DNA from: Poa pratensis
Lineage: Eukaryota > Streptophyta > Magnoliopsida > Poales > Poaceae
Direction of reading: 5' to 3'
Length of the DNA: 64,000 bases
NCBI GenBank assembly: GCA_947311845.1
Contig: CAMZMU010000111.1
Location: forward strand, 26,295,638-26,359,637
Shown: positions 21,589-33,434 of the stretch, one piece after another
How positions within the stretch are numbered: the first letter of the stretch is position 1
Layout: every line of letters starts with the position of its first letter
Notes under the pieces: generated by a model
Databases searched by the model: none
What the model was told of the DNA's origin: nothing
Seen by the model: the letters and a program-made list of their open reading frames with translations, nothing else
Program-made: the position numbers and the translations under genes

Positions 21589-24090
21589 AGAAAAGCGCTT
21601 ATGGGAGACAACCCATTGTTTTATTTCTGCAATTTTTGTTTTATTTTGAGTCAAGGTTTTGCTGCTACTGTAGCAACACCTTTGTATCTTTATTTTCTTG
21701 CATTGTTGTGCCAAGTAAAGTCTTTGATAAGAAAGTTGATACTAGATTTGGATTTCTGCGCAGAAACAGATTTGTTAGCTGTCACGGTTTTGAGCTTTTC
21801 TCTCTGTAGAAAATTCGAAAAATCCTGAAAAAATTCATGAGTAATCCTCAGATATGTACGCAACTTTCATTCAACTGGAGCTTTTCCATCTGAGCATGTT
21901 AAGTGCCTCGAAAAATTCCGTCTTTACGGACTGTTCTGTTTTTGACAGATTCTGCCTTTTATTTCGCATTGCCTCTTTTACTGTGTTTGAGTGGATTTCT
22001 TTGCTCCATTAAATTTCAGTAGCCTTGGGTAATGTCCAGAAGTGTTGGGAATGATTGTGTCCTTGCTGAACATGTGAATTTTTGATATATGCACTAACCC
22101 TCTAATGAGATTGCTTTGAGTTTGGTGTGAAGGAAGTTTTCAAGGATCAAGAGAGGAGGATGATATAATATGATCAAGAAGAGTGAAAAGTCAAAGCTTG
22201 GGGATGCCCCCGTGGTTCATCCCCACATATTTCAAGAAGACTCAAGCGTCTAAGCTTGGGGATGCCCAAGGCATCCCCTTCTTCATCAACAAATTATCAG
22301 GTCACCTCTAGTGAAACTATATTTTAATTCCGTCACATCTTATGTGCTTTACTTGGAGCGTCCGTGTGCTTTTATTTTTGTTTTGTTATTTTAGTTTTCT
22401 GAATAAAATCGGATCCCAGCTTGCTTGTGTTGGAGAGAGACACGCTCCGCTTTTTCATGTGAACACTTGTTCTTCGTTTTACTTTTTAGTATTCATGGCG
22501 AAAGCTGAAAGCCAGCATTTACTTATTGATCATTTGGTTGGAAACAGAAAATGCTTCATGTGGTAGTTGGTATATTGTTTTGAATAATTTGATGCTTGGC
22601 AATTGTTTTGAGCTCTCAAGTAGATCATGTTTAAGCTCTTGCATCATGTAGTTTAAGCCTATTAGTGGAAAACTACCGTAGAGCTTGTTGAAAATTGGTT
22701 TGCATGATTGGTCTCTCTAAGGTCTAGATATTTTCTGGTAAAAGTGTTTGAGCAACAAGGATGACAGTGTAGAGTCTTATAATGCTTGCAATACGTTCTT
22801 ATGTAAGTCTTGCTGTCCGGTTTATACTTGTGTTTGCTTCAAACAACCTTGCTAGCCAAAGCCTTGTACTGAGAGGGAATGCTTCTCGTGCATCCAAACC
22901 TTGAGCCAAAACCCGTGCCATTTGTGTCCACCATAACTACCTATTATGTGGTATTTTTCTGCCATTCCAAGTAAATACTTCATGTGCTACCTTTAAACAA
23001 TTCAAAAGCTACTATCTCTTATTTGTGTCAATGTTTTATAGCTCATGAGGAAGTATGTGGTGTTTTTATCTTTCAATCTTGTCATTTACTCCGGACAGAC
23101 TTTCACCAATGGACTAGTGGCATATACATCCGCTTATCCAATAATTTTGCAAAAAGAGCTGGCAACGGGGTGCCCAGCCCCAATTAATCAACTTTCATTA
23201 ATAATTCTCTTCACATGTTTTGCCCTGATTTATCAGTAAGCAACTTAATTTTGAAATAGACACTCCTCCATGGTATGTGAAATGTTGGAAGGCACCCGAG
23301 GATTCGGTTAGCCATGGCTTGTGAAAGCAAAAGGTTGGGAGGAGTGTCATCTATAAATATCACTAAAATACATGTGTAAACAAAAGAGAAGAGGGATGAT
23401 CTACCTTGCTGGTAGAGATAACGTCCTTCATGGGAGCCGCTCTTGAAAGTCTGGTTGACAAGGGGGTTAGAGTGCCCACTACCATTCGTTGACAACAACA
23501 AACACCTCTCAAAACTTTATTTTTATGCTCTCTATATGATTTCAAAAACTTGAAAAGCTCTAGCACATGATTTAATCCCTGCTTCCCTCTGCGAAGGGCC
23601 TATCTTTTACTTTATGTTGAGTCAGTTTACCTACTTCTTTCTATCTTAGAAGCAAACACTTGTGTCAACTGTGTGCATTGATTCTTACATGCTTGCTTAT
23701 TGCACTTATTATATTACTTTGTGTTGACAATTATCCATGAGATATGCATGTTGAAAGTTGAAAGCAATTGCTGAAACTTAAATCCTCCTTTGTGTTGCTT
23801 CAAAACCTTTTATTTAGAATCTATTGCTTTATGAGTTAACTCTTATGCAAGACTTTTTGATACTTGTCTTGAAAGTACTATTCATGAAAAGTTTTGCTAT
23901 ATGATTCAGTTGTTTAGTCATTATCTATTTTGTTAGCAAACTATAGATCATTGCTTTGGATCACTTCATTCATCTCATATGCTTTACAATAGTGTTGATC
24001 AAGATTATGTTGGTAGCATGTCACTTCAGAAATTATTCTTTTTATCGTTTACCTACTCGAGGGCGAGTAGGAACTAAGCTTGGGGATGCT
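21589..24090 (+). other. Non-coding interior of the LTR retrotransposon
   Basis: 2.5 kb where pol would be expected in a full-length element; I see no reverse transcriptase, RNase H or integrase motif in any frame. The purine-rich word aagcttggggatgc occurs at about 22195, 22253 and immediately before the 3' LTR (24076-24089), where it probably forms the polypurine tract. Confidence 0.7.
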
Positions 24091-25684
24091 TGATACGTCT
24101 CCAACGTATCTATAATTTCTTACGTTCCATGCTAGTTTTATGACAATACCTACATGTTTTATTCACACTTTATAATGTTTTTATGCATTTTCTGGAACTA
24201 ACCTATTAACAAGATGCCGAAGCGCCAGTTCCTGTTTTCTGCTGTTTTTGTTTCCAGAAAAGTACTTCTGCAAATATTCTCGGAATCGGACGAAACAAAA
24301 GCCTATCTTATTTTCCCGGAGTGTTCCAGAAGACCGAAGAGAGTCGAGGAAGGCCAGCAGGGGGCCCACCATATGGCGGCGCGGCTGGGCCCACTGCCGC
24401 GCCAGCCTATGGGGAGGGAGCCTCCTCGCTCCCCCGACGCTGCCCCTTCGCCTATTTATTCCTTCGTCCCCGAAAACCCTAGTACCGAGAGCCAATTTTC
24501 CAGAACAGATACAGAGACGCCGCCGCCGTCAACCCTAACTCGGGGGGTTCAGAAGTTCTCCTCCGGCACCCTGCCGGAGAGGGGAATCATCACCGGAGGG
24601 CTCTACATCACCATGCCCGCCTCCGGACTGATGCGTGAGTAGTTCATCTTTGGACTACGGGTCCATAGCAGTAGCTAGATGGTTGTCTTCTCCACTTGTA
24701 CTTCCATGTTTAGATCTTGTGAGCTGCCTATCATGATCAAGATCATCTTTATGTAATGCTACATGTTGTGTTTGCTGGGATCCGATGAATATTGAATACT
24801 ATGTCAAGTTGATTATAGATCTATCTTATATGTGTTGTTTATGATCTTGCATGCTCTCCGTTGCTAGTAGAGGCTCTGGCCAAGTTGATACTTGTAACTC
24901 CAAGAGGGGGTATTTATGCTAGATAGTGGGTTCATGCCTCCATTGAATCTGGGACAGTGACAGAAAGTTCTAAGGTTGTGGATGTGCTGTTGCCACTAGG
25001 GATAACCTAATGATGCTTTGTCTAAGGATATTTGTATTGTTTACATTACGCACAGTACTTAATGCAATTGTCTGTTGCTTGCAACTTAATACTGGAAGGG
25101 GTGCGGATGCTAACCCGAAGGTGGACTTTTTAGGCATAGATGCATGCTGGATGGCGGTCTATGTATTTTGTCGTAATGCCCTAAGTAAATCTCATAGTAG
25201 TCATCATGATATGTATGTGCATTGTTATGCCTTCTCTATTTGTCAATTGCCCAGCTGTAATTTGTTTACCCAGCATGTTATTTATCTTATTGGAGAGACA
25301 CCACTAGTGAACTGTGGACCCCGGTCCATTCTTTTACATCTGAAATACAACCTACTGCAATCATTGTTCTCTTTCATTCTCTGCAAACAAACATCATTTT
25401 CCACACCATACGTTTAACTCTTTGTTTTCAGCAAGCCGGTGAGATTGACAACCTCACTGTTAAGTTGGGGCAAAGTGATTTGATTGTGTTGTGCAGGTTC
25501 CACGTTGGCACCGGAGTCCCTGGTGTTGCGCCGCACTACATTCCTGCACCAACAACCTTCGTAGCTTCGAGATTTCCTACTGGTTCGATTAAACCTTGGT
25601 TTCTTACTGAGGGAAAACTTGCTGCTGTGCTCATCATACCTTCCTCTTGGGGTTCCCAACTGACGTGTGACTATACGCGCATCA
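24091..25684 (+). repeat. 3' LTR (1594 bp)
   Basis: Near-identical direct copy of the 5' LTR, ending in GCGCATCA and followed by the GGTAC target duplication at 25685-25689. Confidence 0.92.
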
Positions 25685-25702
25685 GGTACCGCACCACTTG
25701 GA

Positions 25703-26209
25703 TCAGTCGATGACCGCTCCATTTTCGGCCACGTCCGCGGCCGCGGCGGCCTCGGCCGCCTTGGCCTCGCGGTGCCGTTTGCGGCGCGCCGCCCGCGCAG
25801 CGGTCTCGATGGCTCTGCGCGAGTTCGCAGACTCGGCCTCCACCGTCGCGTCGGCGCAGGCGCGCGCTGCGGACATGAACGCGGCCGCCCTCTGCGCGTT
25901 CAGCTGCATGTGGGCTGCCTGCGCCGCCTCCTCCTCGGTGCGGTGGACATAGCCGCCCACGCCGATGGGAGGCTCGGGCTCGGGCGGCGCGGTGCCCGCC
26001 GCGACCGCCGCGACTCCGGCGGCGTACACGTACTCATCTTCGTCGTTGTCGATGCAGTCGAAGTACGCGGCCTCCGCCGCCCTTCTCTCGTCGGGGTGCT
26101 GGATCATGCCGCGCCATGCCGGCCCGGTCGGCGTCTGGCTCCCGCGCGCCCTCTGCCGCCCGCGCTCCGCCTGGTCCAGCAGATGCTGCGGCGCCGGCTC
26201 TCCAGCCAT
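25703..26209 (-). CDS. Ala-rich 168-aa protein of the split TIR transposon, unknown function
   Basis: Single uninterrupted frame starting MAGEPAPQHLLDQAERGR. The protein is rich in Ala, Glu and Arg, with an acidic middle (DCIDNDEDEY) and a long helical, probably coiled-coil C-terminal half ending in a basic stretch (ARRKRHREAKAAEAAAAAD). It shows no DDE transposase signature. Upstream on the minus strand are a ctttaaaagg TATA-like box (about 26306-26315) and a cccacc/accctag leader, so the gene has a plausible promoter. It sits inside a TIR element, between the right terminus and the LTR insertion. It may be an accessory transposon protein or a captured host fragment; I do not recognise the family. 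Confidence 0.55.
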   Translation of the reverse strand: MAGEPAPQHLLDQAERGRQRARGSQTPTGPAWRGMIQHPDERRAAEAAYFDCIDNDEDEYVYAAGVAAVAAGTAPPEPEPPIGVGGYVHRTEEEAAQAAHMQLNAQRAAAFMSAARACADATVEAESANSRRAIETAARAARRKRHREAKAAEAAAAADVAENGAVID

Positions 26210-26581
26210 TCCGGCGCGTGGATCTGTGGTTGGAGGTAGTGGCCGCCGTGGTGGGGGGAGGAGAGCTCTAGGGTTTGTGCTCTAGGGCTCGGCCGGCCGG
26301 CTCCTTTTAAAGATCTCCACCGCCCACAGTTATTGCGGGTAGGTGGGCGCTTGGGGTCGATGACACGCGGGCCCAGGGCGGACACGGGGAGGACGCAGGA
26401 GCGCTCCGCTCGCGTCCGCGGCCGACGCATCGGTGACCCAAATTTGGGCCAGGAATGCGTCGCGGCGGACCAAAAAACGGACCGCGGTCTGTTTGCGTCG
26501 CCCCGTTGGGCCGTGTTTTCGGCCCCCGCGGACAGGAACGGAGGCGCGCGGACTCGATGCGTCGCCCCGTTGGAGTCATCC

Positions 26582-27480
26582 TAATGTCTGCGGGTGTGAT
26601 GTTCACCTTGTTCCAAAATGTAAGACGTGTTTGGTTTTACATGATCTTTAATTGTACGTTTTTTACCATTCAAATTGGAAAACCTAAATCCACTAGTTCA
26701 TTACGGATTATGTGCATTCAATAAATCAATGCATTGTTACTAGTAGTACCTCGTTTTTGGTTCATGAGACCCGGGCCCTTATCTAAAAAATCATCCTAAA
26801 TAATAAACATATGCGATTCATTGTTAGAACATGCATGATGTTAACACAATTTGCACATCATCTCTCTCCCCATGCATTGCTTAGTTATACACCAATGTGA
26901 ATATTAGACTGGCTATACGCGTTTGACTCTCGCCAGCAGTGGAGCATGATATCTTGTAACTTATTTTGTTTCTACCCTCGCTACCTATTGGGTACAGCCT
27001 ATCTTCATACATGACCTAAAAAATGTAACGCATATCAACAAATATTTGCTACGATGATTGACGAGTTTGAAATGTCGATGGTTTCTGCGGCTTTCAATCT
27101 TCCATATTTCGACAGATGATTTTTGTAGCTTTGTCATATTGAGAGAAATCAAATGTCTCGGTGCAATTCCAATCCAAATTTCAAGTCAGCGAGATGATCT
27201 GTACTTTGCGGGGCTGCAGCAAGATGATTGTGACAACAACGACGAGAAAATGATTAAAATAAGTTAGGGATGGAGGGTGTGAGGGAGGCGAAGAAGCTCA
27301 TCGAGATGTAATTCTATTCTAAACCTTGTGCAAAAAATTCCTTCAATAATTAATCCTTTAAGAGTAGGGGGGGGGGGGCAGTGAAGGAGATCGTAGGCAG
27401 AAAACAAAAAATTCCTTCAATAATTAATCCTTTAAGAGTGGGGGGCAGGTGCCCCCCTTACATGTGCATAGCTCCATAGC
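26582..27480. repeat. Tandem module array, copy 1
   Basis: Direct tandem partner of 27806-28780. Both run through gcgggtgtgatgttcacctt, aattgtacgttttttaccat, catgagaccc.ggcccttat, tagttatacaccaatgtgaa, tttgactctcgccag.agtgg, caaatgtctcggtgcaattc and gtactttgcggggctgcag. About 0.75 kb is clearly shared. The 69-codon frame at 27058 is shared in part but not kept open. Confidence 0.7.
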
Positions 27481-27805
27481 TGCATGGCTATATAATAGGC
27501 GCATTCTTCTCGGTGGTTATCGCAACACAAGATTTACATCACCATGAATTTCCTACAGATCAAGAGCATCACTCTCTGGAGCTTTGTTCTGTTTGCGCAG
27601 GTGGTGGCCGGCGGCCGCCCTCTCCATCAGCGTCGCCCTTCACCGCTCCGTCGTCCTCGCCCTTCGCCGCTCCGTCGTCCTCGCCCTTCGCCGGCTTAAT
27701 TGCGTTGCCTCCTCTCCGTCCATGGGAAATGAGGATTGTGTCGTGTGACGCTGACCGAACCAATTAATCCGCAACGCCCAAACCGTTGTTGACCCTCGGC
27801 ACACT
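27481..27805. other. Spacer with (tcgccctt)n-type minisatellite and module I remnant
   Basis: Includes three copies of a 24-27 bp unit gctccgtcgtcctcgccctt (27638-27690) followed by a module I fragment (taattgcgttgcctcctct, caacgcccaa). It reads into an uninterrupted site (cacacttaatgtttgcggg) that corresponds to the target of the TIR transposon at 17070. Confidence 0.5.
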
Positions 27806-28995
27806 TAATGTTTGCGGGTGTGATGTTCACCTTGTTCCAAACTGTAAGACGCGTTTTGGTTTAACATGATCTTTAATTGTACGTTTTTTACCATTCAAAT
27901 TGGAAAACCTAAATTCACTAGTAGTTCGTTACGGATTATGCGCATTCAATAAATCAATGCATTGTTACTAGTACCTCTTTTTTGGTTCATGAGACCCCGG
28001 CCCTTATCTAAAAAATATCCTAAATAATAAACATATGTGATTCATTGTTAGAACATGATGTTAATACAATTTGCACATCATCTCTCTCCCCCATGCATTG
28101 CTTAGTTATACACCAATGTGAATATTAGACTGACTATACGCAATTTTAAAAGTAAGGTTCCACATTAAAAAGGACTATAGATTTCGATCCGCACGTTTGA
28201 CTCTCGCCAGTAGTGGAGCATGATATCTTGTAACTTATTTTGTTTCTACCCTCGCTACCTATTGGGTACGGTCTATCTTCATACATGACCTAAAAATGTA
28301 ACGCATATCAACAAATGTTTGCTACAATGATTGATGAGTTTGAAATGTCGATGGTTTTTGCGGCTTTCGATCTTCCATATTTCGACAGATGATTTTTTGT
28401 AGCTTTGTAATATTGAGAGAAATCAAATGTCTCGGTGCAATTCCAATCCAAATTTCAAGTCAGCGAGATGATCTGTACTTTGCGGGGCTGCAGCAAGATG
28501 ATTGTCACAACAACGACGAGAAAATGATTAAAATAAGTTAGGGATGGAGGGTGTGAGGGAATGCAGTGAGCAAGGCGAAGAAGCTCATCGAGGTGTAATT
28601 CTATTCTAAACCCTGTGCAAAAAATTCCTTCAATAATTAATCCTTTAAGAGTAGGGGGGGGGGGGGGGGCGCAGTGAAGGAGATCGTAGGCAGAAAACAA
28701 AAAATTCCTTCAATAATTAATCCTTTAAGAGTAGGGGGGGGCAGGTGCCCCCTTTACATGTGCATAGCTCCACTGCTGCATGGCGACGGTGACCATGGTG
28801 AGATACTTGTTGAACGACGCTTGCTAGAGGTGGAATGAGGGAGGAGAAGATGGAGCCGAGCTTGTATAGGAGAACGCCCCAATCAGTGACGTCCAGTTAC
28901 TTGCTGACTGCCAGGACGGGTATAAATAGTACGAACCTACCCCTACATAATACTTTTTCATATTATATACTAAATTTCTAGATATATATATATAT
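27806..28995. repeat. Tandem module array, copy 2, ending in module D copy 3
   Basis: Second copy of 26582-27480. It continues into a fuller module D (catagctccactgctgcatg, gatacttgttgaacgacgct, ataggagaacgcccc). A direct repeat of ttccttcaataattaatcct lies either side of a long G run, and another G-run/C-run palindrome lies at about 28733-28752. It is cut at tagatatatatatatat by element X1. Confidence 0.65.
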
Positions 28996-31900
28996 TCCAG
29001 CTATTTAAGAACCAGTTTCTGAATAACTATTCAGAGCACCTTTTCTGAACTTCCGTGTCTGTACTATGTTAACTTCCGAACGGAACTCCCAGATTTTCTG
29101 TTTTGCGGACAGTATATTCAACGCCATTTTCTAACCGTTTATCGGAATGACGCATGCGATATACCGTTGGAAAGGTATGGAAATTGCGCACCTTTTTCGT
29201 CTTGACGGGTTTTCCAAATTCGTTACGGTTTTAAAACAATTTTAGAAATACTAAACACAGTTTTCACGAATTTCTCCGTTTTGGTACTGTTTTTCGGCCG
29301 CCATTTTCAAACCGTTCGTCGGATTGATGCAAATGATATGCCGTTGGAAAGCTACGGATATTGCGCATATTTATTGTCATTATGAGTTTTCCAAATTCCA
29401 TACAGTTTTAAGACAATTTTAGAAATAGTACACTCAGTTTTCACGTTTTTCTCCTATTTCGTACTGTTTTTTGGCCGCCATTTCCAAACCGCTGGTCGGA
29501 TTGATGCAAATGATATGCCGTTGGAAAGCTATGGAAAATGCGCAACTTTTCTATCTCTAGTAAATTTCGAAATTACTAACGGTTTAAGAGCAGTTTTAAA
29601 ATTAAACAATAATGTTTTCTGATATTTAGATCTAGCGGACAGTGTTTTGTCAATTACTTTTAAACGGCTTATCGAAACTTAACAAATGATATGGCGTTGG
29701 AAAGATATTGACAAGGCGCAACTTTTTCGTATAGAATTTTTTTGCAAATTCGATACGGTTTTTGATTAATTTTGAAAATACGAAAAATGAAAAAACGAGT
29801 TGACATGAGAACGATTCAAAATTGACACGGTTGTGTTACTCGCGTGGGTGTGGCGGCATTGTAGAGTGAAAGTAGACTCGTATCATTGCCAATTGCATGC
29901 TGGGCCGGTCGATTTGGCCAACGGAAGCTATTTTCAACGATTTTTATGCATACAATTTCCGCCTATAAAAACAAAGTATAATGAACTTCCTTATACAAGG
30001 CCGTGAACCTCTTGGTATGTGCTAGCGAACTTCCGATCGCTCTTAGCGTGAACTCCCAGGCTGTCTAAATGAACTTCGGATTTGATCTAAACTAACAACC
30101 TTTTTTTAGTGTGTTCGAGCTGAACATCCGACAGGTTCAAAACGAACTTCTGGTCTTAGACAGTGAACCTCCTTTTTTAGAAAAATATTAAAAAAAGTTA
30201 CGCCCAAAGGAATTTTTTTATTGCTAGGACAAATGTGAACCTCGGGAATGGTCGATTTGAACTCCCATTTTATTCTTCCTCCACTAGAAAAGTGAACTTT
30301 GTTCTGTATAACATGAACTTCTGTTCGGAATAATATGAACTTCTCAAAAATTAAGAACGAACTTCCTTTTTATATTTTTGGTGAACTTCTGATAAAACAG
30401 TAATAATCTGATGTGGCCGAGAATAACTTCTGATGTATTTTTTAGGAGAACTGCCAATATAGATGTAGATAAACTTCCAATACCTATAATGTGAACTCCG
30501 AACATGGTTAACATGAACTTCCCAGAAGTAATAAAATCAAAATATGACGTGTACAGTAGCTAATGTGAGCATTTTCTCCAAGCATCGGCCAAGAAATAAA
30601 TACAAAATAGGACATGAAATTGACTGTCCATCGTTCTTAATTTCTCACGAGCTGGACAAGTACCAGAACGTAATTTGAGCACATGAAGATCGAAGGCTGA
30701 CTAGTAATTTGTGTAGCTAGCTTAGCATAGTGATGAGCACAGAAGTTCAAACATCTGGAACCTGAAAGAAACTTGCAGACCTGAACGAATCTGAGCCAAG
30801 TTGTTGCTGTTGCTGCCGAAATGGGAGCAATATGAAAAAAAATCGAAGCAACAATCCATCATCTGCACTTCTCGCAAATCTCTGATTTTCGTGGGTGCTC
30901 ATCCCCTCATCTGTATATCCTTGTAGTACCTGGCAGTACAAGACATTGCAGCGCATAGTACACAAGCAAAATAGAAAACGGAGCTTCATTTTTGCATCTT
31001 ACTTTTTTTTGGAAATGCCTCGCACTCGAACTGAACATCCCATTCTCCTACTGAAGAACTACATCGAGCTAGCGCCGGCGGCGAGGCAGTGCACGGCTAA
31101 GCAGTGGTGGACGAGACCTTCAGTGTCAGTGCTTGATGTGAACCTCCCGTGGGCAGCGTGGTGCACTTCAAAGGCGCTCGGTGCGACCTTCCTTCAGGCG
31201 CCGCGCTGAACTCCCGTGGGAGCGAGCGGCGGCGTCCGGCAGCTTGAAGTAGTGGCTGAGACGCCATCGGAATCGCGAGATCGTGGCCACGATTTTCCGT
31301 GTGATGGACTCCCGTGGCTGTCGTCAAGGCGCCGTGGTGCTCAGTAGCATCCAGAAGAAAAATCATGGACGTATTAGCTGCTGTAATATTTGCCTAATCA
31401 AAGGAAACATGCGTGCACAGGAGCCTGAATCGAAACAGAGCTCAACGCTAGGAGACCATTCTGGGGCTGCTCCACCATGAAATCCATTTGTGAATCCCAG
31501 CGCCCAACGCCCTGGACCTCGACCCGGGGGCTGCTCTGCCGCCGATGAAGTGGACTCCCGTCGGCCGCCATCAGATGCACGGGATGCACACGAGGGATTG
31601 GCCTCCTGCCCGATCGAGGGCTGCAGGGGAAGCCGGGCAGGAGGCCTTTCTGTGGAGGCGTGCGGCGGACGACGACCTCTTCGGGAAGACGCACGGAGCA
31701 GGACGCCGGCATCGGGGAAGATAGCCATCGGCCCGGGCCGGCGCGGCGGGAGGCCAGAGTCGGCGCGGCGGGAAGAGTTGAATACGGGGCCGCCCGGCGG
31801 CTCGATGTGGAGGCAGGGCCGTCCCGGGCATGGAACCCATGGACTCCCCCGGCTGCACCCATGGACTCCCTCGGCAGCGACCAGTGGACCTCCGAGTCAG

Positions 31901-32850
31901 TGCTTGGTGAACTCCCATCAATGGGTTGCACGCGGTCTGACTACGAGAGCTCGCTGGACGACCGGCTTGACGAGAACCCCCAAACCTCCTGATGGCCTGC
32001 AGCACGAGGGCGGCACGCTGGACTACTGGAGGAGGCGCGGGTGGACTCCCCGGCTTGGCCATGCCGTGGGAGCAGGAATGAGGACGGCGACACTGGAACG
32101 CGATGGGCGCGCAGCAGAAGGCCGGGGGCGTGCTGGATCAAGGCGCCGGAGCAGATGTCCACCGGCGAGCGCGTTGGAGGATGAGGGCCCGCGGGGCAGA
32201 GTTAGGGAGCGGGAGGCGATGTCTAACTCCGTGGCTACGTCCGTTGACTCCCACGGCGGCGCATGATGCGGAGCGGCAACCGGTAGCCTCGAGAAATGTC
32301 CTCCGCGACGACGTGACACAGCGGCAGAGCCAAAGATCCTTCCCGTATGCTGCCAGCGGAGGAGGTGTCGTGGAGGATTTGGATCAGCTGCGGGGCGCGT
32401 CGGTGGTGCTGGAAAGCCGGCGGGATCCGCGCGGTGCAAGGACGGTGGCGCGCTCGTAGGATCCACGTCGTGCGGGGCGCCGTCGGTCGCCGGGATCGGT
32501 GTGGGGAGAGAATAGGCCGGCAGATCGAGGTGATGGAGGGGGCTGGAGCGAGTTGACCAACGTGAGGAAGGAGACGGGTGGTTCGACCGGAAGGAGTTCG
32601 TCGGCTGGGCGAGGACGGCAGTGCGGTCGACCTGCGGAGGTGGAAGGAGCGGGGCCGGCGCTGAGGAAGAAGGAGCTGAGGCCACGGCGGCGCGCTTCGC
32701 CTGAGGAGATTGGATCGGGGCGCTCCGGCGAAGGAGCGACTGGGGCGGCGTGCTCCCGCGGCAGGGAGACCGGAGCGTGGAGGGAGACCGCGGCGGCGCG
32801 CCGTTGGCCGGGTATGGAGGCGGGCGGCGCCGGAGTTGGTTGGGGATCGA
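28996..32850 (-). mobile_element. Unclassified (TA)n-sited element X1, 3.9 kb
   Basis: Inserted in the (TA)n of module D: the left flank tagatatatatatat and right flank atatatatatgtgccaat join to match the uninterrupted tagatgtatataagtgcc at 4388 and 5165. From the left it holds a terminal quasi-palindrome (agctatttaagaaccagttt), four units of about 175 bp, a stretch dense in gaacttc words (29985-30525), and a GC-rich part (31070-32850) with actcccgtgg words. It has no LTRs, no clear TIR and no recognised protein. X2 is homologous and lies in the opposite orientation. The strand is assigned so that the GC-rich part is 5', which is a guess. Confidence 0.5.
29119..29800. repeat. Tandem repeat of about 175 bp in X1 (four units)
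   Basis: Units start near 29119, 29301, 29475 and 29650. Each has a version of aaccgtt.atcgga, atatgccgttggaaag.tat, tgcgcaactttt and ccaaattcg.tacggtttt. Related units occur on the opposite strand at about 61860-62460 in X2. Confidence 0.65.
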
Positions 32851-33417
32851 ATATATATATGTGCCAATATACTCAGAGTTAAGCGATGTTGACCAGAAAA
32901 AGTCGAGCCTGACTTACATTTTTGTGGCGGAGGAAGTAAATTTTTTTACCCGGAAGGGTTTGCAAAGTTCATATTGAAAAATTAAATCAAGATTGTAGCA
33001 CAATATGCTTAGTGTCCAATTGGTCTACGACTAGCTTACTGACCTATTGTTAGGTTGGGCTCGATTTCGATGCAATTGAATTCATTAGTTTATTACACTG
33101 TGTGTGCATTCAATAAAACAATGTAGTATTACTCCTGCCTATTTTCGGTTTATGAGACCCGTCAGAAAAATCATCCATGGGAGCATGTTAGCGCAGTTTG
33201 GACGACCAACTCTCTCCTTCATGCATTGGTTAGTTCATATTTTGACCGACCGCTCTCGCTGACAATGTGGGTCTTGTATCGCGTCAGTGGAAAAGGAGCT
33301 CCAAAGAAAGTACGTACTCCTAATAGAAATCGGTGGGCCCGACCCCTCTTTTTCAAAAAAAAAACCACAAGATCTCACTGCCGCCATGGTGAATGGTGAA
33401 TCGGAGTACTAGCGAAG
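32851..33417. repeat. Modules E/G flanking copy C
   Basis: Resumes the module D/E sequence interrupted by X1 (catgtt-type cagagttaagcgatgttga, aagtcgagcctgacttacat) and continues through tcggtttatgagacccgtc. This is the LINE-free version of the site that is split at 39206. It then runs into gccgccatggtgaatggtg of module G. Confidence 0.55.
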
Positions 33418-33434
33418 AAGCTAGGCTACAAGCT

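Larger units (their letters stand above)
17577..25684 (+). mobile_element. Athila-type (Ty3/gypsy) LTR retrotransposon, non-autonomous
   Basis: Complete element of 8108 bp with LTRs at 17577-19174 and 24091-25684 and a GGTAC target duplication at 17572-17576 and 25685-25689. The LTRs start TGATACGTCTCCAACGTATC and end ACGCGCATCA. The primer-binding site TGGCGCCGTTGCCGGGGA (19186-19203) complements the 3' end of plant tRNA-Asp, a hallmark of Athila. The interior encodes gag and an aspartic protease only; after 21588 there are 2.5 kb with no reverse transcriptase, RNase H or integrase, so movement would need proteins from a relative. The LTRs differ by few substitutions and small indels, so insertion is fairly recent. 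Confidence 0.93.
17070..26581 (-). mobile_element. TIR DNA transposon of about 1.4 kb (PIF/Harbinger-like), split by an LTR retrotransposon
   Basis: The left end GACTCCAACGAGCGACGCA (17070) and right end TGCGTCGCCCCGTTGGAGTC (before 26578) are inverted repeats; both are followed inward by tttgcgtcg/cggac-rich subterminal sequence. TAA flanks both sides (17067-17069 and 26582-26584), and the related site at about 27800-27815 reads cacacttaatgtttgcggg without the element, so the 3-bp duplication is supported. TAA/TTA duplications are typical of PIF/Harbinger, but the class is inferred. Without the 8108-bp retrotransposon and its 5-bp duplication the element is 1399 bp and carries one minus-strand ORF (25703-26209). 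Confidence 0.7.

Noticed and set aside
31490..32867. Overlapping ORFs of 120-258 codons on both strands
   Set aside because: GC-rich DNA of element X1 opens several frames at once. The proteins are Arg/Pro/Gly-rich without domains, and frames on both strands are of similar length.
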